A stretch of 58,527 nucleotides of DNA from assembly GCF_013464485.1 (NCBI RefSeq), contig NZ_RAUX01000002.1, positions 38,371 through 96,897 of the forward strand, read 5' to 3'. Of this stretch, positions 56,158-58,527 are shown in pieces (the first letter of the stretch is position 1; each line of letters starts with the position of its first letter). The notes below the pieces were generated by a model. That model was not told where the DNA came from. It saw only the letters and a list, made by a program, of their open reading frames with translations, and searched no databases. A program made the translations under genes and the position numbers. Origin of the DNA: Stenotrophomonas maltophilia (lineage in GTDB: Bacteria > Pseudomonadota > Gammaproteobacteria > Xanthomonadales > Xanthomonadaceae).

Positions 56158-57030
56158 ATGGAAGCTGCAATGGCCCCGGGCCGTCCTCCGCGCTGGCGCA
56201 CGTCCACCCGCCTGTTGCTGTGGGCCGCGATCCTGTCGGCCTCGGCAGTGACCAATGCGCTGGTCGAGGTGATGGACGCCGCGCGCCGGGGGGCCGATCT
56301 CGGGCTGTGGGAGCCGATGATCTGGGAATTCAGCAGCCTCAGCATGATCCTGTTGACCCTGCCGCTGCTATGGTGGGGCTGCGAGCGCTGGCCGTTGCAT
56401 GCCGATACCTGGACGCGGCGTTTGCCGATGTATCTGTTGGCCAGCGTAGGTTGGTCGCTGCTGCACGTGGTGGGCATGATGCTGGTGCGGCATCTGGCCT
56501 ATGCAGCGCTGGGCTACCGTTACCAGGATGATGCCGGATGGTTGGAGCGTCTTGCCTACGAATACCTGAAGGATGTGCGCACGTTCGCGCTGTTCGTGGC
56601 ACTGGAGCACTTCGCCAGCTGGTTCGGCCGGCGCCGGCAGGGTGAGGCGAGCCTGCTGGCCGAGCCCGATGTGGGCCCGCCGGTGGAGCCGGTCGAGCGT
56701 CCGCAGCATTTCCTGGTGCGCAAGCTGGGCAAGGAGTTCCTGGTCGCCACCGGGGATGTGGAATACGCCCAGGCCGCAGGCAATTACGTGAACCTGCGTG
56801 TGCGCGGGCATGACTACCCGCTGCGGATCACCATGGCGGTGCTGGAGCAGCGGCTGGACCCGGCGCTGTTCCTGCGCCCGCACCGCAGCTGGCTGATCCA
56901 CCGCGACCAGCTGCGCTCCATCGAACCGCTGGATGGGGGCGAGGCCCTGCTTCACATGGCCGATGGCGTCAAAGTACCGTGCAGCAGGCGACAGCTGCCT
57001 CTGCTGCGACAGGCCCTGGCGGGGGGCTGA
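56158..57030 (+). CDS. Membrane-anchored LytTR transcriptional regulator
   Basis: Regulator of 290 residues from ATG 56158 (GGAGAG upstream). Four membrane helices (about 18-38, 57-75, 90-110, 140-157) precede a short linker and a C-terminal LytTR DNA-binding domain (184-285). Its marks are YAQAAGNYVNLRVRG, FLRPHRSWLIHRDQL and SRRQLPLLRQAL. There is no receiver domain, so it probably senses a membrane signal directly. It faces the acyltransferase gene across 163 bases and may regulate it, by analogy with other LytTR/membrane-protein pairs. An ATG at 56086 would add a non-conserved tail. Confidence 0.83.
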   Translation: MEAAMAPGRPPRWRTSTRLLLWAAILSASAVTNALVEVMDAARRGADLGLWEPMIWEFSSLSMILLTLPLLWWGCERWPLHADTWTRRLPMYLLASVGWSLLHVVGMMLVRHLAYAALGYRYQDDAGWLERLAYEYLKDVRTFALFVALEHFASWFGRRRQGEASLLAEPDVGPPVEPVERPQHFLVRKLGKEFLVATGDVEYAQAAGNYVNLRVRGHDYPLRITMAVLEQRLDPALFLRPHRSWLIHRDQLRSIEPLDGGEALLHMADGVKVPCSRRQLPLLRQALAGG

Positions 57031-57063
57031 GCGGGCGGACCGGTCGGCCCGCCCGCGCAGGGA

Positions 57064-57804
57064 TTACTTCTTGTCCTTCTTGATCATCGCGTCGATGCGC
57101 CCGGCACGTGCTTCCGAGCCCGGGTGCGAGGACATCAGGCCGCCGTCGCTGGACAGCTTGCGGAACATGCTGGCCAGGGCGGCCGGGTCGTAGCTGTGGC
57201 GCTTCATGAACTGATAGCCATACTCATCGGCGGCGCTCTCTTCCTTCTGCGAGAACTGGGCGTTGACGAAGCCTTCGGCCAGTTCGCCGAGCTGGCCCTG
57301 GCTGAGCTGGGTCAGGTTGCCGTTGCCGGAGGCCGCCAGGCCTTCACGGCCGGCCGAGGCCAGCAGGGCGGTGCGCATCTTGGTCTTGCTGTGGCCAAGC
57401 TTCACGTGACCGATTTCGTGGCCGATCACGCCACGCACTTCGTCGTCGCTGGCCATGTCCATCAGGCCGGTGTAGACGCGGACGCAGCCGTTGGCCATGG
57501 CCCAGGCATTGACGTCAGCGGTGCGGTAGACCTTGAAGTTCAGGTTCAGCCCGTCCTCGTTGGACAGGCCCTGGGTGATCTTGGCCAGGCGCTGGGCGTA
57601 GGGATCGTTGCCGGTCACTACCTGGTTGTCCTTGTCCATGTAGGCACAGGCCTGGTCGGCGGCGGCCGAGACTTCGGCGTCGGACAGGGTCAGGGCCTTG
57701 CCGGCCTTCAGGCCGGTACTGGTCAGGCCCTTCAGGTCGATGGCCGAGGCATTGGCGGCCAGCAGACAGGCGGCCAGGCACAGGGTGGAACGGATGATCG
57801 TCAT
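57064..57804 (-). CDS. M48-family periplasmic metalloprotease
   Basis: Zinc metalloprotease of 246 residues, exported by a signal peptide (cleavage near NASA, about 21). The zinc motif HEIGH is at 129-133 and the third ligand Glu in EESAADEYGYQ. The rest matches the single-domain YggG/LoiP branch of the Ste24-like M48 family, which degrades misfolded periplasmic or outer-membrane proteins under stress. No lipobox is seen. It ends 33 bases from the LytTR stop, with a GC-rich hairpin in between. Confidence 0.87.
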   Translation of the reverse strand: MTIIRSTLCLAACLLAANASAIDLKGLTSTGLKAGKALTLSDAEVSAAADQACAYMDKDNQVVTGNDPYAQRLAKITQGLSNEDGLNLNFKVYRTADVNAWAMANGCVRVYTGLMDMASDDEVRGVIGHEIGHVKLGHSKTKMRTALLASAGREGLAASGNGNLTQLSQGQLGELAEGFVNAQFSQKEESAADEYGYQFMKRHSYDPAALASMFRKLSSDGGLMSSHPGSEARAGRIDAMIKKDKK

Positions 57805-57985
57805 TGAAATGGTGCTCCTTGGTTGGAATGACCCGCGTGGCCCCTGTTCCCGCGGTGGTGGGGAAGTCTACCGGGATCGTGTGGCCGGGTGTGCAGCGCG
57901 GGGCGGGGGCCCCTGGCCTGCCTCGCCGGAGGCCCAGCGCCTGCGGTATCATTGGCAGTCATCTATTTAGTGCATAACCGCCGAC

Positions 57986-58527
57986 ATGATCGAACTGAAT
58001 CCTGTCCGCCAGCGCATCACCGATCTGACTGATCGCGTGCTGTCGCTCCGGGGGTATCTTTGACTACGACGCCAAGAAAGAGCGTCTTGAAGAAGTAACG
58101 CGGGAGCTGGAAAGCCCCGACGTCTGGAACAACGCCGAATACGCCCAGAACCTGGGCCGTGAGCGCTCCAGCCTGGAAAAGACCGTGGGCGGCATCGCCT
58201 CGGTGCTCGACGGCCTGACCGACGCGACCGAACTGCTGGAACTGGCTGAATCCGAACAGGACGAAGATACCGCCCTGGCCGTGGTCGCCGATCTGGACAA
58301 GCACCAGGCACACGTGGAGAAGCTGGAATTCCAGCGCATGTTCTCCGGCGAGATGGACAATGCTGCCGCTTTCGTCGATATCCAGGCCGGTGCCGGTGGT
58401 ACCGAAGCCCAGGACTGGGCGGAAATCCTGCTGCGCATGTACCTGCGCTGGTGCGAATCGCGCGGCTGGAAGACCGAGCTGATGGAAGTGTCTGGTGGCG
58501 ACGTTGCCGGCATCAAGTCGGCCACGC
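57986..58527 (+). CDS. prfB: Peptide chain release factor 2 with programmed +1 frameshift (partial)
   Basis: RF2 recognises UGA and UAA stops. The ATG at 57986 opens a 25-codon frame ([10 protein letters not shown] ... SLRGYL) ending at CTT followed by TGA (58061-58063). Reading must shift +1 at CTTTGAC, after which [20 protein letters not shown] continues in frame to the window edge. A Shine-Dalgarno-like GGGGG run at 58050-58054 sits just upstream, as in E. coli, so low RF2 promotes its own synthesis. The domain [20 protein letters not shown] is present; the GGQ motif lies beyond the window. lysS is expected next. Confidence 0.95.

Overview
The window is GC-rich and looks like Stenotrophomonas maltophilia or a very close relative. 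Gene content and order support this: a two-component system divergent from an MFP/RND pair (smeSyRy-smeYZ layout), a feoA-feoB-small Cys-rich protein operon a few genes further on, then carA-carB-greA-rpfE-recJ and finally prfB, which flanks the rpf quorum-sensing cluster in xanthomonads. Many short GTAG...CTAC palindromes of the SMAG type, known from S. maltophilia, lie between genes. Locus identities rest on remembered gene order and on motifs, not on a database search.

Layout. 1-527: non-coding palindromes and inverted repeats. 0.5-3.5 kb: two tandem paralogous amino-acid permeases. 3.7-9.4 kb: NUDIX hydrolase, serA divergent from a D-2-hydroxyglutarate dehydrogenase, a DUF2388 protein and a DUF4105 protein. 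9.4-16 kb: histidine kinase and response regulator divergent from an RND efflux operon. 16-20.4 kb: MliC-type lipoprotein, EF-P-like protein, and an acyl-CoA catabolic cluster (SDR, HMG-CoA lyase, internally deleted VOC protein, enoyl-CoA hydratase). 20.5-22.9 kb: ferrous iron uptake operon. 23-25.1 kb: DUF4304-like protein, a broken NAD(P)H oxidoreductase, MerR regulator, SDR. 25.2-32.2 kb: dapB, carA with a terminator-like leader, carB, greA, rpfE.

32.2-51.6 kb is the accessory part. It has three DUF1176 paralogues placed around recJ, an AT-rich membrane/coiled-coil gene, and a type VI secretion (T6SS) effector module: vgrG, a TPR protein, a 42-residue membrane protein, and a 1519-residue Rhs protein with a variable C-terminal toxin. 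The Rhs gene is followed by its likely immunity gene and a row of orphan immunity genes (two SMI1/KNR4-type, one SUKH-4-like, two unrecognised). Gene debris lies between them: a decayed SMI1/KNR4 copy, a 195-bp displaced piece of Rhs core and a 26-bp duplicated gene start. Base composition falls visibly from about 46.1 kb, inside the Rhs gene, to about 50.7 kb.

51.7-58.5 kb: a VIT/vWA/DUF2135 secreted protein, an acyltransferase whose 3' end runs into a SMAG repeat, a membrane LytTR regulator, an M48 metalloprotease, and the start of prfB with its programmed +1 frameshift. The strongest candidate for something undescribed is the vgrG-TPR-small membrane protein-Rhs module with its immunity array. 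The carA leader and the foreign gene beside recJ are the next most interesting.
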